Assembly (NCBI GenBank): GCA_001604105.1
Contig: LVAQ01000012.1
Span: 1 to 64,000 of the forward strand
Source of the DNA: Clostridiales bacterium Firm_11
GTDB lineage: Bacteria > Bacillota > Clostridia > Christensenellales > Aristaeellaceae
Reading direction: 5' to 3'
Length of the DNA stretch: 64,000 bases
How positions within the stretch are numbered: position 1 is the first letter of the stretch; each line of letters begins with the position of its first letter. The notes below the pieces were generated by a model. The model was not told where the DNA came from, searched no databases, and worked only from the letters and a program-made list of their open reading frames with translations. Shown here one piece after another: positions 1-8,463 of this stretch. Both the position numbers and the translations under genes were made by a program.

Positions 1-2
1 TC

Positions 3-443
3 CTCCTGACCACGGAAGGCAACGTTGTGCATTACGGCTTCATTGAAAAGTTCATTGAGGAGCTCGGCACCCGCTACAACATCCGGGAGATCGCCTTTGA
101 TCGCTGGGGCGCCGTGCAGATGGTACAAAACCTTGAAGGACTCGGCTTTACGGTCGTGCCTTTCGGGCAGGGATTCAAGGATATGTCGCCTCCAACCAAG
201 GAACTGATGAAGCTGACGCTGGAACAGAAGCTCGCGCACGGCGGGCATCCGGTGCTTCGGTGGATGATGGACAACATCTATGTGCGCACCGACCCGGCTG
301 GGAACATCAAGCCGGACAAGGAGAAATCCACGGAGAAGATCGACGGCGCGGTGGCGACCATCATGGCGCTGGATCGGGCGATACGGTGCGGTAGCGGCAG
401 CAGCGAGAGCGTTTATAACGCGCGTGGCCTGTTGGTTCTATAG
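3..443 (+). CDS. Phage terminase large subunit, C-terminal part (5' truncated by window)
   Basis: Nuclease half of the ATP-driven packaging motor that cuts concatemeric phage DNA and fills the prohead. The frame is open from base 3, so the GTG at 27 is internal and not the real start. Two acidic residues expected of the RNase H-like nuclease fold are visible, in AFDRWGA and in KIDGAVATIMALDR, and the segment between them fits TerL proteins of HK97-like phages. The ATPase half lies before the window. The gene stops at 441-443, immediately before the promoter of the inserted diguanylate cyclase gene, so the usual tight coupling to the portal gene is interrupted here. Confidence 0.9.
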   Translation, partial: LLTTEGNVVHYGFIEKFIEELGTRYNIREIAFDRWGAVQMVQNLEGLGFTVVPFGQGFKDMSPPTKELMKLTLEQKLAHGGHPVLRWMMDNIYVRTDPAGNIKPDKEKSTEKIDGAVATIMALDRAIRCGSGSSESVYNARGLLVL

Positions 444-446
444 CAT

Positions 447-474
447 TGTTTAGCGTGTTATTCCGTGCTATACT
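447..474 (+). promoter_or_regulatory. Promoter of the diguanylate cyclase moron
   Basis: A -35 box TTGTTT (447-452), a 16-bp spacer and a -10 box TATACT (469-474) preceded by TGC, which makes an extended -10. It starts 4 bases after the terminase stop codon and points toward the cyclase gene 160 bp away. Assigned by eye. Confidence 0.55.
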
Positions 475-634
475 TGAGAACAACAGGCTGTTTCAGTTTA
501 TAGCTGATCTGCCTCTGCCCAATCGCTGGAATACGAATTGATGATAATCCTAATCACATAATCGCAATTTGAGCTCGAAGCTCAATCGGCGAAATGCGTG
601 ATCACTGTTCAATCACATAAGGGGGGCGTTATCG

Positions 635-1531
635 TTGGAGGCAAACGAACAGTATAAGGAAATCTTTGAGAACTTGAACGATGGTGTCTATTATGTTGAT
701 AGAGACCGCAGAATCACCTTTTGGAATAAGGGTGCCGAGCGGATATCCGGCTTTTCCAGCGATGAAGTGATCAATACGCATTGCTATGATAATGTCTTAA
801 TGCATACAAACGACGAAGGAACACAACTCTGCATAAGCGGTTGTCCGTTGCTAAATAGTATCCATACCAACCATATTAACGTCGCCTCCGTATATTTGCT
901 ACACAAAGCAGGCTATCGCGTGCCAGTGTCGGTACGAACTGTACCAATAGTAGAAAACGGCGAAATATTTGGCGCGGTTGAGATATTTCAAGTGCAACAC
1001 GAGCGGATGGAAAGTCTTTATAATATGGAGGAGCTAAAAACGCTGGCGCTTACCGACCAACTGACAGCCTTGCCCAATCGAAGGTATACCGAAACGTTTT
1101 TGGCATCAAGGATCAGCGAATATAAAGCGCTCGGGATAAATTTTGGTGTTCTTTTTATGGATATTGATCGCTTCAAATTATTCAACGATCAGTATGGTCA
1201 CGGGGTCGGTGACGACGTATTGCGAATCTTAGCAAAAACCTTTACGAGCAATCTTCGTAATAGTGACTTCATCGGCCGATGGGGCGGCGAGGAGTTTGTT
1301 GGTATCTGTGTTTGTCCAGATGAAGACAGTTTGAGGCAAGTTGCGGAAAAGATAAGAGTTCTGGCAGAAAAAACATCGATCCCTTATGCAGATCAGGCAT
1401 TAAACGTAAGTATTTCGATCGGAGCAACATTGTACCAAGCGGGCGAAACGGCTGAACAAGTTGTGAAGCGAGCGGACAATTTGCTCTATATGAGCAAAGC
1501 AAAAGGAAGAAACTGTGTCACCTTAGGTTAA
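635..1531 (+). CDS. PAS-GGDEF diguanylate cyclase carried as a phage moron
   Basis: Predicted to make cyclic di-GMP from two GTP in the host cytoplasm. The 298 residues comprise an N-terminal PAS domain (about 5-120, with a CxSGC pair typical of some sensory PAS domains), a short helical linker, and a GGDEF domain (about 135-298) opening with DQLTALPNRR and a metal-binding LFMDIDRF. The active site reads GGEEF at 217-221, a functional variant. An RxxD inhibitory site lies at 208-211, exactly five residues upstream, so product inhibition is expected. No signal peptide or membrane segment is seen. The start is TTG at 635, chosen for the AAGGGGGG site 8-10 bases upstream. The gene sits between terminase and portal genes, which normally adjoin, with its own promoter and terminator, as expected of a lysogenic-conversion gene. 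Confidence 0.92.
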   Translation: MEANEQYKEIFENLNDGVYYVDRDRRITFWNKGAERISGFSSDEVINTHCYDNVLMHTNDEGTQLCISGCPLLNSIHTNHINVASVYLLHKAGYRVPVSVRTVPIVENGEIFGAVEIFQVQHERMESLYNMEELKTLALTDQLTALPNRRYTETFLASRISEYKALGINFGVLFMDIDRFKLFNDQYGHGVGDDVLRILAKTFTSNLRNSDFIGRWGGEEFVGICVCPDEDSLRQVAEKIRVLAEKTSIPYADQALNVSISIGATLYQAGETAEQVVKRADNLLYMSKAKGRNCVTLG

Positions 1532-1584
1532 AGTGCTCTATCGAGTGTAAAACGGACAGACGTGCATGCTATTTCAATGATCAA

Positions 1585-1611
1585 GAGCAATCGCAAGGTT
1601 GCTCTATTTAT
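1585..1611 (+). terminator. Terminator-like hairpin after the cyclase gene
   Basis: Six-bp stem GAGCAA/TTGCTC (1585-1590 with 1599-1604) around loop TCGCAAGG, followed by the weak tract TATTTAT. The same stem and nearly the same loop recur at 11266-11285 behind another inserted gene. It lies just upstream of the portal ribosome site. Confidence 0.55.
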
Positions 1612-1634
1612 ATGCCATTAACGGAGGCGTGTCT

Positions 1635-2954
1635 TTGAAAACTCCCTTTCATCATTTGTTTCACCCCCGTGACAAGCCCCAGAATCGCGTGGGGAGCGCT
1701 TTCTCCTTTCTCTTTGGCAGTACGACAGCCGGGATGACGGTCAACGAGCGTACCGCCATGCAGACCACGGCGGTATACGCCTGTGCGCGTATCCTCTCGG
1801 AGGCCATCGCCGGTCTGCCGCTGCATGTGTACCGCCATCGGATGGACGGCGGAAAGGAACGATTCCCACAGCATCCACTGTACTCTCTGCTCCACAACGA
1901 GCCGAATCCTGAGATGACGTCTTTCGTGTTCCGGGAAACCCTCATGAGCCATCTTTTGCTTTGGGGCAATGCCTATGCGCAAATCATCCGAAATGGCCGG
2001 GGTCAGCCCGTTGCCCTGTACCCGCTGCTCCCCAGCAAGATGGATGTGAGCCGCGCGCCAAACGGGCAGCTCCTTTATACTTACTACCGAGATACCGACG
2101 AAAGCGGGCTGAAACCCAAGGGCGGGTATATCACGCTCCGAAGAGACGAAGTGCTCCATATCCCCGGTCTGGGTTTTGACGGCCTCGTTGGCTACAGCCC
2201 GATCGCCATGGCGAAGAACGCGATCGGGATGGCGCTGGCGACCGAGGAGTATGGCGCGCGCTTCTTTGCCAACGGCGCCAACCCCGGCGGGGTGCTTGAG
2301 CATCCGGGGGTTATCAAGGACGTGCAACGGGTCAAGGACAGTTGGAACGCAGCGTATCAGGGAAGCGGGAATGCCCATCGCGTGGCGGTTTTAGAAGAAG
2401 GCATGAAGTTTCAGGCCATCGGCATCCCGCCGGAACAGGCGCAGTTTCTGGAAACGCGCAAGTTCCAGATCGACGAGATCGCCCGCATCTTCCGTGTGCC
2501 GCCCCACATGGTCGGTGACCTGGAGAAATCGTCTTTTTCGAACATTGAGCAGCAGTCCCTTGAATTCGTCAAATATACCCTCGACCCATGGGTAGTGCGC
2601 TGGGAACAGTCGCTCTGTCAGGCGTTGCTACTGCCCTCCGAAAAAAACGAGCTTTTCATCCGCTTCAATCTGGACGGCTTGCTGCGTGGCGATTATGCCA
2701 GCCGCATGACCGGCTACGCAACCGGCAGGCAGAACGGATGGCTCTCCGCCAACGATATCCGCGAGCTGGAGGACATGAACCGCATCCCAGTTGCCGATGG
2801 CGGGGATCTGTACCTCATCAACGGGAATATGACAAAACTGGCAGATGCCGGCGCATTCGCGGGCACGGCAAGCCCCGCGCCACAACCCTCACAACGCTCA
2901 AACAAGGAGGAACCCAATGAAAAACAAGGTTTTCTGGAACTGGGTAAGGGATGA
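1635..2954 (+). CDS. HK97-family phage portal protein
   Basis: Forms the dodecameric ring at the capsid vertex through which DNA enters and leaves. The 439 residues match the HK97 portal family in length and layout: N-terminal TAVYACARILSEAIAGLPLHVY, a central region with DEVLHIPGLGFDGLVGYSPI, and a C-terminal RIFRVPPHMVGDLEKSSFSN followed by the crown region. An upstream in-frame codon at 1599 exists, but TTG at 1635 has GGAGG 8 bases before it (1623-1627) and gives the usual N-terminus. The last 38 bases overlap the protease gene, indicating translational coupling. Confidence 0.93.
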   Translation: MKTPFHHLFHPRDKPQNRVGSAFSFLFGSTTAGMTVNERTAMQTTAVYACARILSEAIAGLPLHVYRHRMDGGKERFPQHPLYSLLHNEPNPEMTSFVFRETLMSHLLLWGNAYAQIIRNGRGQPVALYPLLPSKMDVSRAPNGQLLYTYYRDTDESGLKPKGGYITLRRDEVLHIPGLGFDGLVGYSPIAMAKNAIGMALATEEYGARFFANGANPGGVLEHPGVIKDVQRVKDSWNAAYQGSGNAHRVAVLEEGMKFQAIGIPPEQAQFLETRKFQIDEIARIFRVPPHMVGDLEKSSFSNIEQQSLEFVKYTLDPWVVRWEQSLCQALLLPSEKNELFIRFNLDGLLRGDYASRMTGYATGRQNGWLSANDIRELEDMNRIPVADGGDLYLINGNMTKLADAGAFAGTASPAPQPSQRSNKEEPNEKQGFLELGKG

Positions 2955-3354
2955 AACCGAACCGGAATCTCGAACCCTGTACCTAAACGGTCCCATCGCT
3001 GAGGAAAGCTGGTATGAGGATGAAGTGACGCCCGTGGCGTTTAAAGCCGATCTGCTCTCAGGCAGTGGTCCGATCACGGTCTGGATCAACTCGGTAGGCG
3101 GCGACTGCGTCGCGGCAGCCCAGATCTACAACATGCTCATGGACTATCCCCATGACGTGACCGTGAAGATCGACGGTATCGCCGCCAGCGCGGCTTCGGT
3201 GATCGCCATGGCGGGCACGCGCGTGCTCATGTCTCCGACCTCGCTTCTCATGATCCATAACCCCCTCACGGTGGCCATGGGTGACAGCGAGGAAATGCGA
3301 AAGGCGATCCAGCTGCTGGATGAGGTAAAAGAGTCCATCGTAAACGCCTATGAG
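2917..3354 (+). CDS. ClpP-like head maturation protease, exon 1
   Basis: First 146 residues of the ClpP-type serine protease that trims phage proheads. The start ATG at 2917 follows AAGGAGGAACCC and lies inside the portal gene end. The ClpP fold is clear: LYLNGPI, the VNSVGGDC-like turn (WINSVGGDC), the catalytic serine in GIAASAASVIAMAG, and the catalytic histidine in LMIHNPL. Translation of unspliced RNA would run 12 codons into the intron and stop at 3388-3390, giving a truncated protein without the acidic catalytic residue. The exon ends at ...NAYE, exactly at a codon boundary, where the group II intron begins with GTGCG. Confidence 0.9.
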
Positions 3355-3909
3355 GTGCGCCCAGATAGGGCACTGTTGAAAGTGAACTAAGGTATCACAC
3401 CGCAAGGCAATGCGGTAGTCCACCTGCTTAACCGAAAAGCGAAAGCTGATACGGGAACATAGCACGGCAGGAAAGCGATAAGTCACCTAAAGGCAACTTG
3501 ATGCGACTGAACCGCAAGGACAAGCGGACATAAGGATAAAACTGGATTTGTTGAATGCGAGTTCCCAATTCTCCTTGCGTTGGAGCATAGGAAAGTGCCT
3601 GAAACCTTTGTCGCAAGTTTTGTCGCGTAGTCTCGTAGCGTGGCAATTTGCCAGTCACTTGCGAAATGTGCCGGAGAACCGGTGCGAACGGAATGAAAGC
3701 ATATCCGACAGTCCGCAAACCTATCAACAGTGCTAACTGGGGATACCCTAAACGGAAATGCCGAACAATCGGCTATAACTTTTGAGTTTGAATATTCCGC
3801 ATGGGTACGGAGCGTTCGTAGTAGTCAAGGACGGTAGCGCCGTCATAATGGCGAAGGGACGCAGTTACTGTGTACTGAAATTGAAGTTGATTAGGGAGGA
3901 AAACCTCAC

Positions 3910-5706
3910 ATGCAACCAACAACGGATATTTTAGTAAGAATCCGTAATAACTCTGGTAACAACAAAGAGGAAGTATTCACCAAACTTTACCGCTATCTGT
4001 TGCGGCCTGACCTCTATTACGAGGCGTACAAGAATCTATACGCCAATAATGGAGCGGCAACGAAGGGTGTAAACGAAGATACGGCTGACGGCTTCAGCAA
4101 GGGGAAGGTCGAAAGCGTCATACAGGCGCTCACAGACGAAACTTATCAGCCTGCGCCCGTAAGGCGAACCTACATTGAAAAAAAGAACAACCCAAACAAG
4201 AAACGTCCGCTTGGCATACCAACTTTCACGGACAAGCTTGTGCAGGAAGTTCTACGGATGGTACTTGAAGCCGTCTATGAGCCGATATTTCTGGACTGCT
4301 CACATGGCTTTCGGCCAAATCGAAGCTGTCACACGGCTTTGGTGTCGCTCAAAAAGGAGTTTAACGGCGCAAGGTGGTTTATCGAAGGCGACATAAAGGG
4401 TTGCTTCGATAATATCAACCACGTCGTACTCGTAGGTTTGCTCACCAACAAGGTCAAGGACGCACGGCTCATAAAGTTGATTTGCAAATTTCTGAAAGCA
4501 GGCTATGTGGAGAATTGGCAGTACCATAGTACGCACAGCGGTACGCCGCAAGGCGGGATCATCTCGCCGCTACTTGCCAATATCTATCTGCACGAGCTGG
4601 ATAAGTTTGTAATGAAACTGAAAGCCGAATTCGACAGGCCCGCAACATATGACCACACCACGGAATACAACCGCCTACAGCGGTGGCGCGCCCGCATTAA
4701 GCCCAAAATCGCTGCAGCAGAAGGAGCAGAGCGCGAAGCGTTAATCGCCCAGACGCGAACGTGGCGGAAAGAGTTGCTGAAAACACCTTGCAAGTCCCAG
4801 ACGGACAAGAAGATCAAGTATATTAGATATGCCGACGATTTTCTGATTGCCGTCAATGGGAGCCGCGAGGAGTGCGTGGAGATAAAGCGTAAGTTAGCCG
4901 AGTTTATCGGACAAACGCTGAAAATGGAACTCAGCGAAGAAAAGACGCTTATCACACACAGTAATGAATACGCCCGATTCCTCGGATATGACGTCCGCGT
5001 TCGACGCGACGACAAAATCAAGCATGGCGGTGCGGGCAATCGCGCCAAGAGAACCCTCAACAATCTAACGGAACTATCGGTACCTTTTGATGATAAAATC
5101 CTCAAGTTTTTATTCTCAAAAGGCGTAGTGGAGCAAAAGGCGGGCGGTACGCTTTTCTCCATCGCAAGACCCTCTTTGTTTAGACAAACAGACCTGGAGA
5201 TTGTTTCGACCTACAATGCGGAACTACGGGGCATATGCAACTACTACTCCTTGGCAGGTAACTTCAACAAGCTTGGTTATTTCGCCTATCTTATGGAATA
5301 CAGTTGTCTTAAAACCCTCGCAGGCAAGCATAAAACCACCATTGCCAAAGTAATCCGTCAACACAACGACGAAAAAGGCAATTGGGGTATCCCATACAAA
5401 ACAATGGGTGGGGAGAAACGATGCTATTTTGCGGATTATACCGAAGCAAAAAAGGTGCGCAATGCAAGTGATATTATCACTAATGCTACCATGATCAACG
5501 GCAGCACGAGGACAACCTTTGAGCAACGGCTAAACGCGAATGTTTGTGAATTGTGTGGCAACACGCAAAGCGACCACTACGAAATTCATCACGTTCATAA
5601 GGTGAAAGACCTTAAAGGCAAAGAGCCTTGGGAACGCGCTATGATAGCCAAACGGCGAAAAACTATGGTGGCATGCCGTGAATGTCACAAAGAGATTCAT
5701 CGCTAG
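3910..5706 (+). CDS. ltrA: Group II intron reverse transcriptase/maturase with HNH endonuclease
   Basis: Multifunctional intron protein: maturase for splicing, reverse transcriptase and second-strand nuclease for retrohoming. Its 598 residues are almost the length of lactococcal LtrA, and the sequence is collinear with it. RT blocks are complete: RPLGIPTFTDKLVQE, HGFRPNRSCHTAL, FIEGDIKGCFDNI, SGTPQGGIISPLLANIYLHE and the YADD catalytic box at 307-310. A maturase (X) domain follows at about 390-500. The C-terminal HNH zinc module has CELC, EIHHVHKVK and CRECH. The start ATG at 3910 follows GGGAGGA about 12 bases upstream. No truncation or frameshift is seen, so the intron is probably still mobile. 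Confidence 0.96.
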   Translation: MQPTTDILVRIRNNSGNNKEEVFTKLYRYLLRPDLYYEAYKNLYANNGAATKGVNEDTADGFSKGKVESVIQALTDETYQPAPVRRTYIEKKNNPNKKRPLGIPTFTDKLVQEVLRMVLEAVYEPIFLDCSHGFRPNRSCHTALVSLKKEFNGARWFIEGDIKGCFDNINHVVLVGLLTNKVKDARLIKLICKFLKAGYVENWQYHSTHSGTPQGGIISPLLANIYLHELDKFVMKLKAEFDRPATYDHTTEYNRLQRWRARIKPKIAAAEGAEREALIAQTRTWRKELLKTPCKSQTDKKIKYIRYADDFLIAVNGSREECVEIKRKLAEFIGQTLKMELSEEKTLITHSNEYARFLGYDVRVRRDDKIKHGGAGNRAKRTLNNLTELSVPFDDKILKFLFSKGVVEQKAGGTLFSIARPSLFRQTDLEIVSTYNAELRGICNYYSLAGNFNKLGYFAYLMEYSCLKTLAGKHKTTIAKVIRQHNDEKGNWGIPYKTMGGEKRCYFADYTEAKKVRNASDIITNATMINGSTRTTFEQRLNANVCELCGNTQSDHYEIHHVHKVKDLKGKEPWERAMIAKRRKTMVACRECHKEIHR

Positions 5707-5732
5707 AGTGTTACAGAACAAATAGTAATGGG

Positions 5733-5766
5733 GAGCCGGATACCTCGAGAGAGGTAAGTCCGGTTC
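5733..5766 (+). ncRNA. Group II intron domain V
   Basis: A 34-nt hairpin beginning GAGCCGGATACC and ending GGTAAGTCCGGTTC, with a CGAGAG-type tetraloop region and the AGC catalytic triad in the 5' strand. It lies 26 bases after the maturase stop. Domain VI follows to the 3' splice site at 5827. Confidence 0.9.
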
Positions 5767-5827
5767 CGGGAGAGGTCTGTGCAAACCTGCCGCTGTAAAG
5801 TGGTAAGGCGGCGCTTTCCTACTCTAC

Positions 5828-6109
5828 ATCAAGACAGGGCTCTCCCGCACAAAGCTCTCCAATCTCATGGACGCCGAGACCTGGATGAACGCCAACAAGG
5901 CGCTGGAACTGGGTTTCTGCGATGAGATCATGTTTCAGCCCGTTGCACACGCGGAACCCGCGGAGAACAGCTTCGTGTTCTCCCGCCGGGCGGTCACCAA
6001 CAGCCTGCTGGATAAACTCCGCGCCAAGGTTCCCAAACCCCCCGTTACACCGGAACAGCCCAAGACGAAAGCGTCAGACCTCGACAAGAGGCTGGCGCTT
6101 TTAAAGTAA
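5828..6109 (+). CDS. ClpP-like head maturation protease, exon 2
   Basis: Last 93 residues of the protease, translated only after intron removal (239 residues in total, normal for the family). The segment begins IKTGLSRTKLSNLMDAETWMNANKAL. The Asp of LMDAETWM aligns by position with the catalytic Asp of ClpP (inference from family pattern). The intron therefore separates Ser and His from Asp, and splicing should be essential for prohead maturation. The GFCDEI motif and a charged proline-rich tail complete the protein. The capsid gene follows after 15 bases. Confidence 0.88.
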   Translation: MKTGLSRTKLSNLMDAETWMNANKALELGFCDEIMFQPVAHAEPAENSFVFSRRAVTNSLLDKLRAKVPKPPVTPEQPKTKASDLDKRLALLK

Positions 6110-6124
6110 AACGGAGGTAGAAAT

Positions 6125-7324
6125 ATGAATCAAATCCTTACCCTGCGAGAAAAGCGCGCCAAGGCATGGGACGCCGCGAAGGCGTTTCTGGACACCAAGC
6201 GCGGCACGGACGGTCTGCTCTCCGCCGAGGACGTCGCCACCTATGAGAAGATGGAAGCCGACGTAGTCAGCCTCGGCAAGGAAATCGACCGGCTGGAACG
6301 CCAGTCGGCCATTGACGCGGAGCTGTCCCGCGCGACGGCGCAGCCTATCACGAACAATCCGACCAAACCCTCGGAAGAGAAAACCGGCCGTGCGTCCGCC
6401 GAGTATCGACGCGCGTTCTGGAATGCCATGCGCACACCGAAACCCAAGTACGAGGTGCTGGACGCGCTGCAAATCGGCACGGATTCCGAAGGCGGCTACC
6501 TGGTGCCCGACGAGTTTGAAAAGCAGCTCATTCAAGGCTTAGAGGAGCAGAACCTATTCCGCACCTTAGCCAGCGTGGTCAACACCGGCTCCGGCGACCG
6601 GAAGATCCCCGTGGTCGCCACCAAGGGCACTGCCGCCTGGATCGAGGAAGAGGCAGCCTTCCCTGAGAGCGACGATTCGTTCGCGCAGGTAACGATCGGC
6701 GCGCACAAGCTGGCCACGATGCTCAAGGTGAGCGAGGAATTGCTCAACGATTCTGTGTTTGGCGTCGAAAGCTACATCGCTTCTGAGTTTGCCCGCCGCA
6801 TCGGGGCCAAGGAAGAGGAAGCGTTCTTCACCGGCGACGGCGTCGGCAAGCCCGTCGGCGTGCTCTCAGAGACCGGCGGCGCGCAGCTCGGCGTAACGGC
6901 GGCTTCCGCCACCACGCTAACCGCCGACGAGATCATGGATCTGTTCTACGCGCTCAAATCACCCTACCGCAAGAAGGCGGTTTTCCTCATGAACGATTTG
7001 ACGGTAAAGGCACTCCGCAAGCTCAAGGATGCGAGCGGCCAGTACCTCTGGCAACCCTCCCTGACAGCAGGCACGCCGGATACGCTTCTGAACCGCCCCG
7101 TGTATACTTCCGGCTATGTGCCCACCGTTGCCGCAGGCGCAAGGACGGTCGCATTCGGAGACTTCAGCTACTACTGGGTTGCCGACCGTCAGGGACGCTC
7201 GTTCAAACGCCTCAACGAGCTGTTTGCCGCGACGGGTCAGGTCGGCTTCATCGCTTCCCAGCGCGTGGACGGCAAGCTCATCCTGCCCGAAGCGGTCAAG
7301 GTGCTTCAGCAGAAGGCTTCGTAA
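6125..7324 (+). CDS. HK97-family major capsid protein
   Basis: Builds the icosahedral shell. Of 399 residues, the first 100 or so are helical and charged (delta/scaffold-like segment, LREKRAKAWDAAKAFLD, ending near EKTGRASAEYRRAFWNAM), followed by the HK97 fold from GTDSEGGYLVPDEFEKQLIQ onward. Typical features include the GTAAWIEEEAAFPESD E-loop region, KVSEELLNDS, FFTGDGVGKPVG and the C-terminal VGFIASQRVDGKL. The N-terminal segment is presumably removed by the ClpP-like protease just upstream. The ribosome site is ACGGAGGTAG. Confidence 0.95.
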   Translation: MNQILTLREKRAKAWDAAKAFLDTKRGTDGLLSAEDVATYEKMEADVVSLGKEIDRLERQSAIDAELSRATAQPITNNPTKPSEEKTGRASAEYRRAFWNAMRTPKPKYEVLDALQIGTDSEGGYLVPDEFEKQLIQGLEEQNLFRTLASVVNTGSGDRKIPVVATKGTAAWIEEEAAFPESDDSFAQVTIGAHKLATMLKVSEELLNDSVFGVESYIASEFARRIGAKEEEAFFTGDGVGKPVGVLSETGGAQLGVTAASATTLTADEIMDLFYALKSPYRKKAVFLMNDLTVKALRKLKDASGQYLWQPSLTAGTPDTLLNRPVYTSGYVPTVAAGARTVAFGDFSYYWVADRQGRSFKRLNELFAATGQVGFIASQRVDGKLILPEAVKVLQQKAS

Positions 7325-7337
7325 CGAGGACGGCGGC

Positions 7338-7688
7338 ATGAGTATCGTGGAAACTCTTCTGCCCAAGGTGAAAGCGAATCTCATTCTGGAACACGGCGCG
7401 GATGACGACCTCCTCAAGGGACTCATCCGCGCCGCCATTTCTTACGCCGAGAGCTATCAGCATTTGCCCGCAGGTACCTATTTGGAAATAGCCGCCGATG
7501 GCGCATCGGGTGAAACTTCCCGCTTCCCGCCCACCACCGAACAGGCTGTGATCATGCTGTCGAGCCATTTCTACGAAAGTCGGGACGGCTCGACGGCTGG
7601 TTTCTTTGCGGATAGCGTGCAGGCGGGGCAGCAAGTGTGGAATACGGTCAATCTGCTGTTACGGCTGGATCGGAACTGGAAGGTGTGA
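7338..7688 (+). CDS. Head-tail connector protein (gp6-like)
   Basis: Small helical adaptor of 116 residues that docks under the portal ring. The start ATG at 7338 was chosen over upstream in-frame codons because it follows the capsid stop closely and gives the normal size. The VKANLILEHGADDDLLKGLIRAA opening and the YAESYQHLP motif are characteristic of the phage gp6-like connector family (HK97 gp6/SPP1 gp15 type). It lies between the capsid and head-closure genes, the standard place. Confidence 0.85.
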   Translation: MSIVETLLPKVKANLILEHGADDDLLKGLIRAAISYAESYQHLPAGTYLEIAADGASGETSRFPPTTEQAVIMLSSHFYESRDGSTAGFFADSVQAGQQVWNTVNLLLRLDRNWKV

Positions 7689-7690
7689 CG

Positions 7691-8026
7691 ATGAGCTTTG
7701 GCAAGATGAACACTCTGGTGGATATTGTTACTACTGCACCCGTGAAGGACGTGGAAGGGTTTGTCGCAAGCGGTGATACCATTCTGGCAACCATTTGTGC
7801 TTATCGAGAGGAAAAGCACGGCAATGAGAGTTGGGCGAACCGCGCTGCATTTTCGACCGCAAGTGCACTGTTCCAATTTCGCAAGCACCCATCGTTCACG
7901 GTCACGACGGACATGGTACTGGTCTGTGACACGGGTCGGTATCGCGTCCTCAGCGTAGAGGATGTGCGCGGGCGCGGCCTGTATATCGAGGTTCTGGCTG
8001 AAAAACTTGAACCAACAGTGAGGTGA
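7691..8026 (+). CDS. Phage head closure (head-tail joining) protein
   Basis: Predicted SPP1 gp16-like stopper of 111 residues that seals the connector after packaging. Beta-rich, with YREEKHGNESWANRAAFSTASALFQFRKH in the middle and DTGRYRVLSVEDVRGRGLYIEVLAEK at the end, both typical of this family. ATG at 7691 lies two bases after the previous stop. Its end overlaps the start region of the next gene. Confidence 0.8.
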   Translation: MSFGKMNTLVDIVTTAPVKDVEGFVASGDTILATICAYREEKHGNESWANRAAFSTASALFQFRKHPSFTVTTDMVLVCDTGRYRVLSVEDVRGRGLYIEVLAEKLEPTVR

Positions 8027-8031
8027 GTCGG

Positions 8032-8463
8032 ATGGCAAAGGCTATTGTGAAAATGCCAGAGGAGTCCCTCCTGAAAATCAGTCGGCTGGAAGCTAGCACC
8101 GATGATATTGTGCCCAAGGTGCTCGAAGCCGGAGGCAATGTCGTGCTCCAAAAAGTGAAAAGTAATCTTCAGGCGGTCGTTGGCAAGGGTACCAAACGCC
8201 GTTCCAGGAGCACGGGCGAACTGCTCCGCTCGATCGGGCTATCTCAGGCCAGGCTGGATCGCAATGGGGATCACAACGTGAAGGTCGGTTTCGCCGAGCC
8301 GCGAAGTGATGGCGGCAGCAACGCCAAGCTGGCCAACATTCTGGAGTACGGCAAGCATGGTCAACCCGCCCGTCCTTTCCTGAAACCGGCCAAATCTTCA
8401 TCGAAAACTGCCTGTGAGCAGGCGATGATCGACAAACTGGAGGAAGAATTGCGACAGCTATGA
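8032..8463 (+). CDS. HK97 gp10-family tail-completion protein
   Basis: A 143-residue minor structural protein at the head-tail interface. Recognised by the family pattern: a basic N-terminal half, GELLRSIGLS, then VGFAEPR and the LEYGKHGQPARPFLKPA motif near the C-terminus, the hallmark of HK97 gp10-like proteins. A GTG at 8023 is in frame, but ATG at 8032 has better spacing to GTGAGGTG. It overlaps the following gene by 4 bases. Confidence 0.82.
   Translation: MAKAIVKMPEESLLKISRLEASTDDIVPKVLEAGGNVVLQKVKSNLQAVVGKGTKRRSRSTGELLRSIGLSQARLDRNGDHNVKVGFAEPRSDGGSNAKLANILEYGKHGQPARPFLKPAKSSSKTACEQAMIDKLEEELRQL

Larger units (their letters stand above)
3355..5827 (+). mobile_element. Group II intron (Ll.LtrB-like, subgroup IIA) with LtrA-type ORF
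   Basis: A 2473-bp self-splicing retroelement inserted in the protease gene. The 5' end GTGCGCCCAGATAGGG is the same as that of the Lactococcus Ll.LtrB intron. Domain V is recognisable at 5733-5766, and the 3' end CTACTCTAC resembles the Ll.LtrB end. Removing 3355-5827 joins GAG (Glu) to ATC (Ile) in frame and restores the conserved NAYEIKTGLSR stretch of phage ClpP-like proteases, which fixes both boundaries. The reverse transcriptase gene lies in domain IV. Exon-binding sequences were not assigned. Confidence 0.93.

Noticed and set aside
3586-3591. CATAGG in intron domain I as an exon-binding site for CCTATG in exon 1
   Set aside because: The matching exon bases are two positions away from the splice site, so the pairing is not in the required register.
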